A program made the translations under genes and the position numbers. Positions 1-8,783 of a stretch of DNA of 33,555 nt are shown piece by piece. How positions within the stretch are numbered: the stretch's first letter is position 1; each line of letters opens with the position of its first letter. Source of the DNA: Deltaproteobacteria bacterium (lineage in GTDB: Bacteria; Desulfobacterota; Desulfobacteria; Desulfobacterales; B30-G6); NCBI GenBank assembly GCA_024639645.1, contig JAHEIB010000006.1, positions 1 to 33,555 on the forward strand. The letters run 5' to 3'. A model generated the notes under the pieces. It was not told where the DNA came from. It saw nothing but the letters and a program-made list of their open reading frames with translations, and ran no database searches.

Positions 1-1650
1 CCAGATCCTTTCGAACCGTTCCGGGTTGACCACCGGCTTTTTAATCATCTTCAGGCAGACAGCCATCTGGGCATCCGTGCTGCTCGTCTTTGAGTAGAGC
101 TGAAGGGCAAACTTGGAAAAGTCGCGGATCATAAAATCGAATATCTGGTCGAGAAATGCATCCTCAACCTTGTAAATTGCAGCATTTTCAATGATCAGTT
201 GACCGTAGGCTACCAAGGTGAACAGCTCACCCAGAATCAGAAGATAGTCGATGTCTCCCTGCTGTTCTTTTTCAGGGGGCGCGGTCAGCAGCATCTCCTG
301 CAGGGTCTTGATCTGCTCTTTGAAAATTGTCAGGTTGGGCAGGTCGATGCTGTTGTAAGCAATGTTGAAATCGTGAAAACGGATCTTCCCCAGCCCACGG
401 GTGGCCCCTTGGTTGAAGAGAAAGGTGTCGTCTTCGGTGCTGTTTCGCTGACCGATCTCCGGGAACGCGTCCGGGTTGAAAAAATAGTTGGGCATAAATT
501 TGATAATCAGAGCCATGTTGACATGCACGGTTCCTTCCAACTTGGGCAGGGCCCGGATGTCCTGCGCGGCCATCTCGAAATACATGTCTTTTTCAAAACC
601 TTTGGCCGCGATCACATCCCAGAGCAGGTTGATGACCTCCTCACCCTGGGTTGTCACCTTCATCTTGGTCATGGGCGTGTAAAGTAGGTAGCGGCGGTCT
701 TCAGCTGAAGCGGCCCGGATATAATCCGCATTTCTAAGGGCAAAAAGCTTCATGGCCGCCAGACGGGTGTAGGCATCCACAAACAGCTGCCGAATATGTG
801 GAAAATCCGTTACCCGCTTGCTGAAAAGAACCCTGTTGTACGCGTGGGCGATGGCCTCGTAAAATGCATGGGTGCAGATGCCGATGGATGCCCAGCCCAG
901 GTTGTACTTGCCGACATTGATGGTGTTGAGAGATGAATCCCAGGCCGCCTGTCCCCTGGTGAGAATCTCTGCCTCGGTGATGGGATAGCTCTGCAGTGCA
1001 TACTCGGCAACATAGTTCTGCGAGCTGACGACATTTTTGACCAGCTCAAAATTTTCATGCTGTGAATCAACCACGAAAAACACGTATTCATCGGTTTCCG
1101 TGTCCTTGCCAAAGGTTGACACCAGAGCCGCTTCGTTGGCATTGCCGATATAGTATTTGCCCCCGTCGGCCACATATCTGCCCTCTCCTAGTGGCGTCAG
1201 GGCCATTTCGCTGGAGTAAAGATCGGCACCGTGCGCCTTTTCAGATAGCCCGAAGGCGAATATGCCGCCTTCCTGGAGAAGCCGGGCCGTTTTTTCTTTT
1301 ACGGCTTCGTTGTCGCCCATCCAGATGGGGCCCAGCCCCAGAATGGTCACCTGCCAGGTGTACCAGTAAGGCAGGCCATAAAAGCCCAGTATTTCATTAA
1401 AAGCGCAATTTCTGTAGGTATCCCAACGGCACCCCTCCTTTCCGTGCAACGAGGGGGTGAGCAGGGTGGCAAACACTTTTTCTCTTTTCAAGAAGCCGAT
1501 GAAGTCCGCATACCACACTTTTTCCTGGTAATCGGATTTAAGCTTGGCCTTACCTTTGTTTTCAAAAAATTCAATGGTTTTTAACATGAGCGTCCTGGAT
1601 TTTTCATCCAGGTATTCATATTTGTTTTCCTTGGGATTCAATATTTTCAT
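1..1650 (-). CDS. acyl-CoA dehydrogenase, long form (C-terminus cut by window edge)
   Basis: An open minus-strand frame runs without a stop from 1650 to the left edge: 550 residues with the C-terminus missing. The middle carries a recognisable acyl-CoA dehydrogenase block (FGLSEKAHGADLYSSEM, then DGGKYYIGNANEAALVSTFG), the part that lines the FAD/substrate site in this family. It should oxidise an acyl-CoA to the enoyl-CoA, passing electrons to ETF, in the cytoplasm. At 550+ residues it is longer than the usual ~380-residue enzymes and resembles the ~600-residue forms of fatty-acid-degrading Desulfobacterota; this comparison is from memory. ATG 1650 is chosen because GGAG lies six bases upstream; ATG 1656 is in frame but directly abuts that GGAG. 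Substrate chain length cannot be read from the sequence. Confidence 0.85.
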   Translation of the reverse strand, partial: MKILNPKENKYEYLDEKSRTLMLKTIEFFENKGKAKLKSDYQEKVWYADFIGFLKREKVFATLLTPSLHGKEGCRWDTYRNCAFNEILGFYGLPYWYTWQVTILGLGPIWMGDNEAVKEKTARLLQEGGIFAFGLSEKAHGADLYSSEMALTPLGEGRYVADGGKYYIGNANEAALVSTFGKDTETDEYVFFVVDSQHENFELVKNVVSSQNYVAEYALQSYPITEAEILTRGQAAWDSSLNTINVGKYNLGWASIGICTHAFYEAIAHAYNRVLFSKRVTDFPHIRQLFVDAYTRLAAMKLFALRNADYIRAASAEDRRYLLYTPMTKMKVTTQGEEVINLLWDVIAAKGFEKDMYFEMAAQDIRALPKLEGTVHVNMALIIKFMPNYFFNPDAFPEIGQRNSTEDDTFLFNQGATRGLGKIRFHDFNIAYNSIDLPNLTIFKEQIKTLQEMLLTAPPEKEQQGDIDYLLILGELFTLVAYGQLIIENAAIYKVEDAFLDQIFDFMIRDFSKFALQLYSKTSSTDAQMAVCLKMIKKPVVNPERFERIW

Positions 1651-1822
1651 CTTCATCTCCATTCCATTTGCTGGGTTTGAAGGATTTATAATACTATACT
1701 ATGTGGTCTATTTTCATCATATGCTGAAATGATTTGCAACAAAAAGCCGGGATGTAGTACCCATGTACAGATTTTATCCATATCTGTTCAAAGGCAGATT
1801 TCGGAAAAACAGGAGGTGTTCA

Positions 1823-2737
1823 GTGGAAAACAATACCCGTATCTCGGGAGAATGGATCAGCGGTTTGATCCGCGATTTCATCGTCACATCACCAGAAAAC
1901 AGCATGAAAACCAAAAGGGAAGAAGCGGCGTGGGAAGAGGCCCTGGTTGGATTTGCGTCAGGCGCTGATCCAATCTGGCAGCAGTACAAGGAGTATGTGG
2001 GAGCTTTTCACTGGACCCCCTGGGAAGTTTTCAACCAGCACTGTCCAGGGGAATCGGCCGGTCCTGAAGAGCTGACCGTTGTTTCATGGGTCCTGCCCCA
2101 GCGAAAAATGGTACGCATGGCGAACCGCAGGAACAGAACATACCCAGCCGAAGAATGGGCCCGGATAAGAGTTTACGGGGAGGCTTTCAATATGGCCTTG
2201 CGCCGGCATGTGGCTGGACGTCTTTCAGAAATGGGTCATGCTGCCATCGCCCCCATGCTGGTTTCCAACTGGACCATCGTCAAATCAGTACGGTTTTCCT
2301 ATGCCTCTTCCTGGTCTGAGCGTCATGCTGCACATGCAGCCGGTCTGGGAACCTTCGGGCTCTGCGATGGACTCATTACAGCAAAGGGCAAAGCCATGCG
2401 GGTGGGGTCGGTGGTGGCCAGAATAGGTATTGATCCGACCCCGCGTTTTTATACCGACCACCGGGCATATTGTCTCTTTTTTGCCAATGGCACGTGTGGC
2501 AAATGTATCGATCGCTGTCCGGTACGTGCGATAACCGAAAAAGGTCATGACAAAGAGAAGTGCCGGCAGCACCTGGGACGTTCTAGAAAATATGTGAAAA
2601 AGACCTATAAGTTCGAGGGATATGGCTGCGGGTTGTGCCAGGTAGGTGTGCCGTGTGAGGCGGGCATTCCTGTAACCGCCGCCCGGAAGGCTCTGGAACG
2701 CGGAGAGCTGCCGCCGCCGCCACCACCTTTGGCCTGA
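1823..2737 (+). CDS. QueG/RdhA-like 4Fe-4S reductase (epoxyqueuosine-reductase-like)
   Basis: A 304-residue protein of the QueG/reductive-dehalogenase-like superfamily. The central block SSWSERHAAHAAGLGTFGL, followed by DGLITAKGKAMRVGSVV, matches the region before the iron-sulfur clusters in QueG-like proteins. Two cluster motifs follow: CGKCIDRCPVRAI and CGLCQVGVPCEAGIP. The second is CxxCx5C rather than the usual CxxCxxxCP. The C-terminus ends in a run of prolines and the HEAT repeat of genuine QueG is absent, so queuosine synthesis is not assured; it may be one of the stand-alone Fe-S reductases common in anaerobes. The start is GTG 1823, six bases after AGGAGG (1811-1816); the longer in-frame ATG at 1763 has no ribosome-binding site. 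It is divergent from the acyl-CoA dehydrogenase. Confidence 0.75.
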   Translation: MENNTRISGEWISGLIRDFIVTSPENSMKTKREEAAWEEALVGFASGADPIWQQYKEYVGAFHWTPWEVFNQHCPGESAGPEELTVVSWVLPQRKMVRMANRRNRTYPAEEWARIRVYGEAFNMALRRHVAGRLSEMGHAAIAPMLVSNWTIVKSVRFSYASSWSERHAAHAAGLGTFGLCDGLITAKGKAMRVGSVVARIGIDPTPRFYTDHRAYCLFFANGTCGKCIDRCPVRAITEKGHDKEKCRQHLGRSRKYVKKTYKFEGYGCGLCQVGVPCEAGIPVTAARKALERGELPPPPPPLA

Positions 2738-2831
2738 ATCGATCAGCTTTGTGAGATTACCTGGCCAGCCCTGTGGGTTCAGCTATATGGCAGCGCTTCA
2801 TAGGCAGCGGGCATTGCCGGTGAATTAAAAT

Positions 2832-2846
2832 TAGGCAGAACGCCTA
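2832..2846 (-). terminator. possible weak terminator of the DEAD-box helicase gene
   Basis: TAGGC (2832-2836) and GCCTA (2842-2846) form a five-base-pair hairpin with a five-base loop, about 40 bases past the stop of the minus-strand helicase gene. Read on the minus strand it is followed by ATTTTAATT. The stem is short, so support is weak. Confidence 0.3.
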
Positions 2847-2882
2847 CAAGAAAAATATAATCTAAGCCCAGTTTAGCAATAA

Positions 2883-4445
2883 CTATCTGTTCGCAGTCTG
2901 TGCCCGCTTTCGCCTGGGTCGATATTTTCGTCTGGTGCTGGAAGCGGTTTTTTTTGCAGGGCGGGGTTTGTATTTTTTCTTGGTACGAACCGGCACCGGT
3001 TTTGTGAGCCATTCCTCATCCGGTTGGATACAGTTCAACTTGCGGCCCATGAACTTTTCGATGGGGGGAAGATAGAAAGCGTCTCCCTCGTCAGCAAAAC
3101 TGACAGAGGTCCCTGCCGAACCGGCACGGCCGGTGCGCCCGATACGGTGCACGTAATCTTCCGGGTCACGCGGCAGGGTGTAATTAATGACATGGTCCAT
3201 ACCTTCGATATGAATGCCGCGACCGGCAACATCGGTTGCCACCAAAGCCCGGACCTTTTTATTTTTAAAATCATTCAGACGCCGAATTCTCTTTTTCTGG
3301 GGAACATCTCCGGAAAGCTCAGCACAGTTGATACCGTGGCGAGTCAACATTTCCGCCAGTCGTCTGACTTCATCACGCCTGTTACAAAAAATCAAAACCC
3401 GGTCCAGGTTCTGTTTTGAAATAATATTGAACAGTAGGGCAAACTTTTCGCTGAGGGTCACCAGATAAACAATCTGTTCTACGGTATCTACCGCAATCTG
3501 TTCAGGTTCGATTTCGACGGTTACAGGGTCCCGGGTCCATTGCTCGGCTAGGCGGGTGACTTCCCTGGTCAGGGTTGCGCTGAAAAGCAGTGTCTGGCGC
3601 TGATCCTTTTTTGGTGTACTGTAGATGATTTTGCGTACATCCGGGATAAATCCCATGTCCAGCATCCGGTCGGCCTCGTCAATGATCATTACCTCAACTT
3701 TTTTCAGATTCAGGTCGCCCCGCCGCTTAAAATCGAGCAGTCTTCCGGGTGTGGCCACGATGATGTCCACTGCTGTATTAATCAGTTGTCTTTTCTGTTT
3801 TTCGTAATCCATACCCCCGAATACAGACACGATCTTCAGGGTGCAATATTTGGCGAGCTGACGCGCTTCCTCGGAGATCTGGAGAACCAGTTCCCGTGTG
3901 GGGGCTATGACCAGAACCCTGGGGGTGCCTGGCTTCCGTTTGCCCTGTATGGGCTTGTTAAGCATGCGGGTGATAACGGTGATCAAAAAGGCAGCTGTCT
4001 TGCCTGTACCTGTCTGAGCACGACCGGTGGCATCCTTGCCGGACAAGGTGCTGGGGAGGATTTCAGTCTGGATGGGTGTACAATACTGAAAGCCCAGGTC
4101 AAAAATAGCACGAAACAACGGTGTGGGAAGATCGAAATCGTGAAACCGGGTCTTGCCTTCAAGGGGCGCGACCTCGAATTTGGAAATATCCCACTTTTTT
4201 GCAGGTTTTTCGCCTCGAGTTCCTTTTGCGGTGCTCCCGGTCGGCTGATGGGGCCTTCCTTTCTTTGGTGGATGAGGCTTGTGGTAGGAACGACGTTTCT
4301 GTTTTGATTGTAACGATCCGGACTTGATTTTACTGGTGGAACGCTTGCCCTGTACTGATTTGTTTTGAGGATTGATTTCTCCCTCTATAGATGCTTTGGT
4401 TTTTTTCTTGAATTTGTTGAGCACCTTTTGAAAAATATTCTTCAT
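2883..4445 (-). CDS. rhlB: DEAD-box ATP-dependent RNA helicase, RhlB-type
   Basis: A 520-residue DEAD-box helicase with all core motifs in order: Q motif ([14 protein letters not shown]), motif I (AQTGTGKT), Ia (PTRELVLQI), Ib (TPGRLLD), II (DEAD, followed by RMLDMGF), III (SAT), IV ([11 protein letters not shown]), V ([11 protein letters not shown]) and VI ([10 protein letters not shown]). The wording around motifs Ib-II and IV-V is closest to RhlB/RhlE proteins. Lys/Arg-rich extensions flank the core: about 90 residues at the N-terminus and a C-terminal tail ending in repeated [15 protein letters not shown]-like stretches, probably RNA-binding. Role: unwinding of structured RNA, in degradosome or cold-adaptation contexts. 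ATG 4445 follows AAGAAGGG at a short spacing. The gene is monocistronic; see the entry at 4458-4509 for its leader hairpins. Confidence 0.88.
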   Translation of the reverse strand: MKNIFQKVLNKFKKKTKASIEGEINPQNKSVQGKRSTSKIKSGSLQSKQKRRSYHKPHPPKKGRPHQPTGSTAKGTRGEKPAKKWDISKFEVAPLEGKTRFHDFDLPTPLFRAIFDLGFQYCTPIQTEILPSTLSGKDATGRAQTGTGKTAAFLITVITRMLNKPIQGKRKPGTPRVLVIAPTRELVLQISEEARQLAKYCTLKIVSVFGGMDYEKQKRQLINTAVDIIVATPGRLLDFKRRGDLNLKKVEVMIIDEADRMLDMGFIPDVRKIIYSTPKKDQRQTLLFSATLTREVTRLAEQWTRDPVTVEIEPEQIAVDTVEQIVYLVTLSEKFALLFNIISKQNLDRVLIFCNRRDEVRRLAEMLTRHGINCAELSGDVPQKKRIRRLNDFKNKKVRALVATDVAGRGIHIEGMDHVINYTLPRDPEDYVHRIGRTGRAGSAGTSVSFADEGDAFYLPPIEKFMGRKLNCIQPDEEWLTKPVPVRTKKKYKPRPAKKTASSTRRKYRPRRKRAQTANR

Positions 4446-4457
4446 TAACCCTTCTTT

Positions 4458-4509
4458 AAAAAGCCTGCAGCTTTTCTTGCCTTAACAGCCCCAGCCTGAA
4501 AGAAGGGGC
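4458..4509 (-). other. two hairpins in the helicase 5' leader
   Basis: Read on the minus strand, the leader just before ATG 4445 contains a GCCCC/GGGGC stem (4505-4509 with 4488-4492, 12-base loop). It then has AAAAGC/GCTTTT (4470-4475 with 4459-4464), followed at once by a T run that ends 13 bases before the start codon. The second hairpin resembles a weak intrinsic terminator and the first could act upstream of it. Attenuation or autoregulation is only an inference. Confidence 0.35.
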
Positions 4510-4641
4510 GTTTTTATTAACACGGTTTCATTTCAACCCAATAGGTTTATTTTGCATTCTGAAACGATTATTTTTTCACGAAAGATAATAATAACCATCC
4601 TAACATATGTATACAAACTAACCAACAGTATTAGAGACAAA

Positions 4642-4671
4642 TTAGGGGACGCTCCTTAAATTATAAGTTTC
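4642..4671 (+). repeat. left terminal inverted repeat of the Y1 element
   Basis: A 30-base sequence starting TTAGGGGACGCTCC, exact reverse complement of 5707-5736. A degenerate internal echo, TTAGGGAGCATC, follows just before the transposase start codon (about 4690-4701). Confidence 0.85.
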
Positions 4672-4703
4672 AATTTTATCAGGGGTATGTTAGGGAGCAT
4701 CTT

Positions 4704-5717
4704 ATGCCGCGTATAGGACGTATTGATGCTCCCGGTGCTCTTCATCATATTATGGTAAGAGGCATTGAGCAGAGAAAAATATTTATTGACGATATAGACA
4801 GGAACAACTTTCTAGATCGGTTGGGAAAGGTCGTTTCGGAAACCGAAACAAAATGTTTTGCGTGGGCCCTTATTCCTAATCACCTTCACCTTTTATTGCG
4901 TACGGGTTCGTGTCCGCTTTCTACAGTCATGCGCCGGCTTTTAACAGGACATGCCATTACCTTTAACCGCCGACATGGTCGAAGTGGCCATCTTTTTCAG
5001 AACCGTTACAAATCGATTCTATGCCAGGAGAATACCTATCTTTTGGAGCTTGTCAGATATCTTCATCTAAATCCGATTCGAGCAGGGCAGGTTTTGGATA
5101 TGGCAACGTTGGATTCATACCCTTTTTGCGGGCATTCAGTTCTTATGGGTAAAAAAGAAAGGGCATGGCAAGATGACACATATGTGCTGAGCCTTTTCCA
5201 TAAAAGGATAGAAACGGCGCGACGTCGGTACAAAGCGTTTGTGCTGGAAGGTCTCCAGAAAGGCAGGCGGCCCGAGCTTACCGGGGGTGGACTTATTCGA
5301 AGCAACGGAGGCTGGGCTATGATCAAGTCCTTTCGCCGGGCTAATATGCACCTGAAAAGTGATGAACGTATCTTGGGTGATTCTGAGTTTGTTGAAAGCG
5401 TTTTAAAGGCCGCTGATGAATCTCTTGAAAAAAAATTTCATTTAAAGTCAGAGGGTTTTGATATTAGAAAACTTGCCGACCGCGTGGCAGAAATTTTTTT
5501 CATCGACCCGGAAGAAATATTTCAACCTGGAAAACAACCTGTGAAAGTCAGGGCAAGAAGTCTTTTTTGCTACTGGGCCGTTAGGGAATTAGGGTTTACA
5601 ATGGCTTACTTGGCTCAAAAACTCAATATCTCGCAGCCGGCAGTCAGCGTGAGTGTTCGCCGTGGAGAACAAATAGTATCAGAAAATGGATATGAAATAA
5701 TGGATAGAAACTTATAA
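4704..5717 (+). CDS. Y1_Tnp-family transposase with DnaA-C-like tail (RAYT/IS200-like)
   Basis: A 337-residue HUH-superfamily transposase. The N-terminus PRIGRIDAPGALHHIMVRG is the standard opening of REP-associated/IS200-like Y1 transposases. The metal-binding HUH pair is H60-L-H62 in PNHLHLLL. The later GHLFQNRYKSI and RYLHLNPIRAG blocks carry the family's conserved tyrosines, one of which should be the nucleophile. The C-terminal third (about 240-325: RKLADRVAEIFFIDPEEIF, then LNISQPAVSVSVRRGE) looks like the DnaA C-terminal helix-turn-helix domain found in many Desulfobacterota Y1 proteins. ATG 4704 has GGGAG about eight bases upstream. The ORF looks intact. It could act on its own ends or on dispersed REP-like repeats. 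Confidence 0.85.
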   Translation: MPRIGRIDAPGALHHIMVRGIEQRKIFIDDIDRNNFLDRLGKVVSETETKCFAWALIPNHLHLLLRTGSCPLSTVMRRLLTGHAITFNRRHGRSGHLFQNRYKSILCQENTYLLELVRYLHLNPIRAGQVLDMATLDSYPFCGHSVLMGKKERAWQDDTYVLSLFHKRIETARRRYKAFVLEGLQKGRRPELTGGGLIRSNGGWAMIKSFRRANMHLKSDERILGDSEFVESVLKAADESLEKKFHLKSEGFDIRKLADRVAEIFFIDPEEIFQPGKQPVKVRARSLFCYWAVRELGFTMAYLAQKLNISQPAVSVSVRRGEQIVSENGYEIMDRNL

Positions 5718-5736
5718 TTTAAGGAGCGTCCCCTAA
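5707..5736 (-). repeat. right terminal inverted repeat of the Y1 element
   Basis: Exact inverted copy of 4642-4671. It contains the transposase stop codon TAA (5715-5717) and ends 16 bases before the GTG start of the M20 hydrolase gene. Confidence 0.85.
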
Positions 5737-5752
5737 AACTAAGGACAGGCCG

Positions 5753-7021
5753 GTGGTAAACAGACTCAAGGAAGATTTGATCAGGACCAGCGCAATGGGA
5801 AGGGTGTCGAATCGACCGGTTGCATCCTATGGGCAGCTGGATTCTAAAGCGGGTGTCTCGCGACCGGAAGGATCATTGGCAAACAAGGTTCTGCGTGATT
5901 TTACGGTCAAATGTATGCAAACTGCCGGTCTTTCAGTCCGGATAGATCGGGTGGGCAATATTTTTGGCAGGAAAGATGGTTCCATGAACCGTGAAAAAGC
6001 CGTTATGGTGGGTTCCCATCTGGACAGTGTGATAAATGGCGGCCATCTGGACGGTGCATTGGGTGTTTTTGCCGGAATTGAGGCTGTCCGACGTTTGTGT
6101 GATGAAGATTTTCAAAACCAGCGACCCATTGAAGTGGTAGCCTTCACTGGTGAAGAGGGGTCAGCTTTTATGGTTGGCGCCATGCTGGGGAGCGCGTTTC
6201 TGGTTGGCAAAATGAGCGCAGACGAGGCTCTTTCAACAAGAAATACCCATGGCCGGACCCTCCAGGAGGTACTCACAGAAAATGGCTATCAAGGTGATTT
6301 TGAATATTGTAGCGACGATATCGACGCATTTATGGAACTGCACATCGAACAGGGGCCGGCTCTGGACACCGAAAATATCCCTGTGGGCATTGTGGAGCAT
6401 ATTAGCGGTATTACATGGCTAAAATCCATTATCACGGGCGTTGGAAGGCATGCAGGTACAACACCCATGCATTTGCGGCAGGATGCGTTGGTGGTGGCTG
6501 CAGATGCGGTCAGGTTTATAAACAGACGGGCACTGGAGATGGCCCAATCACAGATTTCCCCTATTGTCGGCACCACCGGCTATCTGAGTGTTTACCCTAA
6601 TAACATGAACGTAATTCCGGCAATGGTGAAACTGGGGTTTGACATCAGGAGTACATCACTAAAGAGCATGCAGTGCTTAACAGATGAAACCATATCATTT
6701 TTGAACGGGTTAACGCAGGAGAAGGGCTTGGATGTGCGCATGGAATCTTCAGATACACAAGCGCCTGTCAAACTGTCGAATGCGATCGTTAGAACAATCG
6801 AAAAAGCAGCGGTTCGAACAGGTGTTAGATTCAAGAGAATGACAAGCGGTGCTGGTCATGACACCCAGAACATGGCCTCAATCGCCAAGACAGGGATGAT
6901 ATTTGTGCCAAGCGTGAAAGGCATCAGTCATTCACCCATGGAGTGGACCGAGTGGGATGATATCGAAAAAGGGGTGTCTGTCTTGACCGGTGCCCTTAAA
7001 GATTTATCAGCTTGCAAGTAA
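5753..7021 (+). CDS. M20-family amidohydrolase (N-carbamoyl-amino-acid hydrolase / allantoate amidohydrolase type)
   Basis: A 422-residue zinc-dependent hydrolase of the hydantoinase/carbamoylase M20 group. Expected metal ligands are visible: H89 in VGSHLDSV, D100 in GGHLDGALG, the EE pair in FTGEEGSAF (134-135), the His of MELHIEQGP and the His of [10 protein letters not shown] near the C-terminus. ELHIEQG and the lid-domain signature GRHAGTTPM are hallmark motifs of N-carbamoyl-L-amino-acid and ureidoglycine/allantoate hydrolases. Length fits the family (~410-420). It releases ammonia and CO2 from carbamoyl or ureido substrates; which one cannot be told. GTG 5753 follows AAGGAC by six bases. 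The Y1 element ends 16 bases upstream, so any native promoter has probably been displaced or supplied by the element. Confidence 0.85.
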   Translation: MVNRLKEDLIRTSAMGRVSNRPVASYGQLDSKAGVSRPEGSLANKVLRDFTVKCMQTAGLSVRIDRVGNIFGRKDGSMNREKAVMVGSHLDSVINGGHLDGALGVFAGIEAVRRLCDEDFQNQRPIEVVAFTGEEGSAFMVGAMLGSAFLVGKMSADEALSTRNTHGRTLQEVLTENGYQGDFEYCSDDIDAFMELHIEQGPALDTENIPVGIVEHISGITWLKSIITGVGRHAGTTPMHLRQDALVVAADAVRFINRRALEMAQSQISPIVGTTGYLSVYPNNMNVIPAMVKLGFDIRSTSLKSMQCLTDETISFLNGLTQEKGLDVRMESSDTQAPVKLSNAIVRTIEKAAVRTGVRFKRMTSGAGHDTQNMASIAKTGMIFVPSVKGISHSPMEWTEWDDIEKGVSVLTGALKDLSACK

Positions 7022-7082
7022 TGGTTTTTTAGGCCGTTTAATACATAAAGAGAGCAGAAATCCCCGGGAAAGGTCTTCTGGA

Positions 7083-8336
7083 ATGGACATCATCCATGTA
7101 TTTGCCATTTTAATCACCATCACGGCTCTTTTCAGCTATATCAATCTGCGCTACGTGGGTCTGCCGGTAAGTATCGGTGTCATGGTGATTGCCCTGGGAT
7201 TATCACTGCTGTTGAATATTTTGTCCTGGGGCGGATTCCACATAGAGGATCATGTTCGAAACTTTTTACTGCAGATCGACTTTGACAAGACATTGCTTCA
7301 GGGGATGCTCAGTTTTCTTCTTTTCGCCGGCGCACTGCACATCAACATCAATGATCTGGCGGAAAAAAAATGGAGCATCGGTACGCTGGCAACCCTGGGG
7401 ACCCTCTTGTCGACTTTTCTGGTGGGTACTGCCACATGGGGTGTACTGAACTGGTTTGGTATCGACCTGTCTTATATCTATTGTCTGCTTTTTGGTGCTC
7501 TGATTTCGCCAACCGATCCGATTGCCGTGTTGGGGATTCTGAAAACCGCCGGTGTTCCCAAAAGCCTTGAAACAAAGATTGCAGGGGAGTCCCTTTTCAA
7601 CGACGGTGTAGGTATCGTCGTGTTTTTGATTATAATGGAAATGGCTGCCGGTGCCCATGATGTCAGTCTGACCCATGTCGGCGCTCTCTTTGTTCAGGAG
7701 GCCTTGGGCGGGGGTGTTTTCGGTCTTGTTCTCGGTTATCTGGGGTATAAGCTCCTCAAAAGTGTGGACAACTATCAGGTCGAAATTCTGCTGACCCTGG
7801 CCATTGCTGCAGGTGGATATGCCCTGGCAGATGCGCTTCATCTGTCAGGTCCCATTGCCATTGTTTGTGCCGGACTATTGATTGGTAACCAGGGGCGTCA
7901 TCTGGGGATGTCAGATGAGACGCGTTACCGAATGGATGTTTTCTGGGAGCTGATTGACGAAATTCTCAATGCTCTTTTATTTGTTCTCATCGGCCTGGAA
8001 GTGTTGGTTGTCCATATAACGTCTTCTTTGCTATGGGCCTTGTTGCTCATTATCCTGGTTGTACTGGTTTCCCGCTTTATTGCCATCTCTATTCCGATTT
8101 CTCTGTTACGGGCATTCCAAACGTTTACACCCGGTGCGATTTCCATCCTCACATGGGGTGGGCTACGGGGAGGTATCTCGGTTGCTTTGGCTCTGTCCTT
8201 GCCGGCAGGCCCCCAACGGGATATCATTTTGACCATGGCCTATTCGGTGGTGGTATTTTCTATTATTGTTCAGGGTTTAAGTCTGGGGAAATTTGCGAAG
8301 ATCATCCTGGCAAGAACAGATGAAAACCCAAAATGA
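7083..8336 (+). CDS. CPA1-family Na+/H+ antiporter (NhaP-like)
   Basis: A 417-residue polytopic membrane protein with about 12 hydrophobic segments. [15 protein letters not shown] and [15 protein letters not shown] are the two conserved CPA1 motifs, the second holding the Asn-Asp pair of the ion site. [19 protein letters not shown] is the conserved C-terminal family motif. It should exchange cytoplasmic Na+ (or K+) for H+ across the inner membrane. There is no cytoplasmic regulatory domain. An in-frame start at 6990 would overlap the preceding gene and add a polar N-terminus, so ATG 7083, which begins directly with a membrane helix, is preferred; its ribosome-binding site is weak. It may be cotranscribed with the M20 hydrolase, 61 bases upstream. 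Confidence 0.88.
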   Translation: MDIIHVFAILITITALFSYINLRYVGLPVSIGVMVIALGLSLLLNILSWGGFHIEDHVRNFLLQIDFDKTLLQGMLSFLLFAGALHININDLAEKKWSIGTLATLGTLLSTFLVGTATWGVLNWFGIDLSYIYCLLFGALISPTDPIAVLGILKTAGVPKSLETKIAGESLFNDGVGIVVFLIIMEMAAGAHDVSLTHVGALFVQEALGGGVFGLVLGYLGYKLLKSVDNYQVEILLTLAIAAGGYALADALHLSGPIAIVCAGLLIGNQGRHLGMSDETRYRMDVFWELIDEILNALLFVLIGLEVLVVHITSSLLWALLLIILVVLVSRFIAISIPISLLRAFQTFTPGAISILTWGGLRGGISVALALSLPAGPQRDIILTMAYSVVVFSIIVQGLSLGKFAKIILARTDENPK

Positions 8337-8357
8337 TGCATGTTGTATAAAAAAAGC

Positions 8358-8385
8358 TTGACATGATAGTTTCGATCCTTATAAT
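8358..8385 (+). promoter_or_regulatory. consensus sigma-70 promoter of the ArsR-type regulator
   Basis: TTGACA (8358-8363) and TATAAT (8380-8385) separated by 16 bases: a perfect match to both hexamers. Transcription would begin near 8392, almost on the ATG at 8393, implying a leaderless or very short-leader message. Confidence 0.75.
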
Positions 8386-8400
8386 TCGATATATGTCGAA
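8371..8400. promoter_or_regulatory. candidate self-operator of the ArsR-type regulator
   Basis: TTCGA (8371-8375) and TCGAA (8396-8400) form an inverted pair spanning the -10 box, with a further TTCGAT at 8385-8390. ATAGTTTCGA (8366-8375) also resembles ATAGTTCGAA (8734-8743) ahead of the next gene. Position over the promoter fits an ArsR-family repressor acting on its own gene. Confidence 0.4.
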
Positions 8401-8719
8401 CAATCAAAAAATACACCTTGAACGCATGGCAGATATTTTCAAGGCCCTGTCCAATCCAAATCGCTTGAAGATATTTCTGAAGTTAAGCACCTGCTGCCGC
8501 CCGGGCACAGAGGGTATTTACAATATGAGCACAGCGGTGGATACCATGTTTATCGGCGATCTGGGTAAGGAGCTGGCAGTGGGAAAACCCACGGTATCCC
8601 ATCACATCAAGGAGCTTCGGCGGGTGGGAATCATCAGGACAGAACGCAGGGGCCAGAACATTGCCTGCTGGATAGATCCGGATATCATTGATCAGCTCAG
8701 GGTGTTTTTTACACGTTAA
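8393..8719 (+). CDS. ArsR-family winged-helix transcriptional regulator
   Basis: A 108-residue regulator. MADIFKALSNPNRLKIFLKL is the opening of the ArsR winged-helix fold; GDLGKELAVGKPTVSHHIKELRRVGII is the recognition helix region and RTERRGQNIACWID the wing. A Cys pair (STCC, about 33-34) sits in an inserted loop and another Cys lies in the wing, so it may sense a thiol-reactive or metal signal; no classical arsenic-site CxC is present. A longer frame from 8363 would start upstream of the predicted transcript start, so ATG 8393 is chosen; no Shine-Dalgarno is visible, as expected for a leaderless mRNA. It probably controls itself and the downstream C_GCAxxG_C_C gene. Confidence 0.82.
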   Translation: MSNNQKIHLERMADIFKALSNPNRLKIFLKLSTCCRPGTEGIYNMSTAVDTMFIGDLGKELAVGKPTVSHHIKELRRVGIIRTERRGQNIACWIDPDIIDQLRVFFTR

Positions 8720-8741
8720 AAAATTTTGTCTTAATAGTTCG

Positions 8742-8757
8742 AAAGTTATCTAACTTT
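8742..8757. promoter_or_regulatory. palindromic operator candidate before the redox-protein gene
   Basis: AAAGTT (8742-8747), ATCT, AACTTT (8752-8757): a perfect 6-4-6 palindrome directly after ATAGTTCGAA and 26 bases before the start codon of the next gene. It may bind the ArsR-type protein encoded upstream. Confidence 0.45.
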
Positions 8758-8783
8758 AAAACCATAGGAAAAGGAGAATTGTG

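Larger units (their letters stand above)
4642..5736 (+). mobile_element. single-gene Y1 (HUH) transposase element with 30-bp terminal inverted repeats
   Basis: A 1095-bp unit bounded by a perfect 30-bp inverted repeat (4642-4671 and 5707-5736), beginning TTAGGGGACGCTCC at each outer end and enclosing one Y1 transposase gene. The right repeat overlaps the end of the coding sequence and contains its stop codon. The outer part of each repeat can also fold on itself (AGGGG-ACG-CTCCT, one G-T pair), as expected for single-strand transposases that recognise terminal hairpins. It sits between the helicase leader and the M20 hydrolase gene, 16 bases before the start of the latter. Confidence 0.75.

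Noticed and set aside
810-1175. A 121-residue minus-strand frame and several plus-strand frames in the first 1.6 kb
   Set aside because: They are out-of-frame shadows of the acyl-CoA dehydrogenase, whose frame is open across the whole stretch with clear family motifs.
4488-4509. A plus-strand intrinsic terminator (GCCCC/GGGGC followed by GTTTTTATT)
   Set aside because: No plus-strand gene lies upstream to be terminated; the structure is more simply part of the minus-strand helicase leader.
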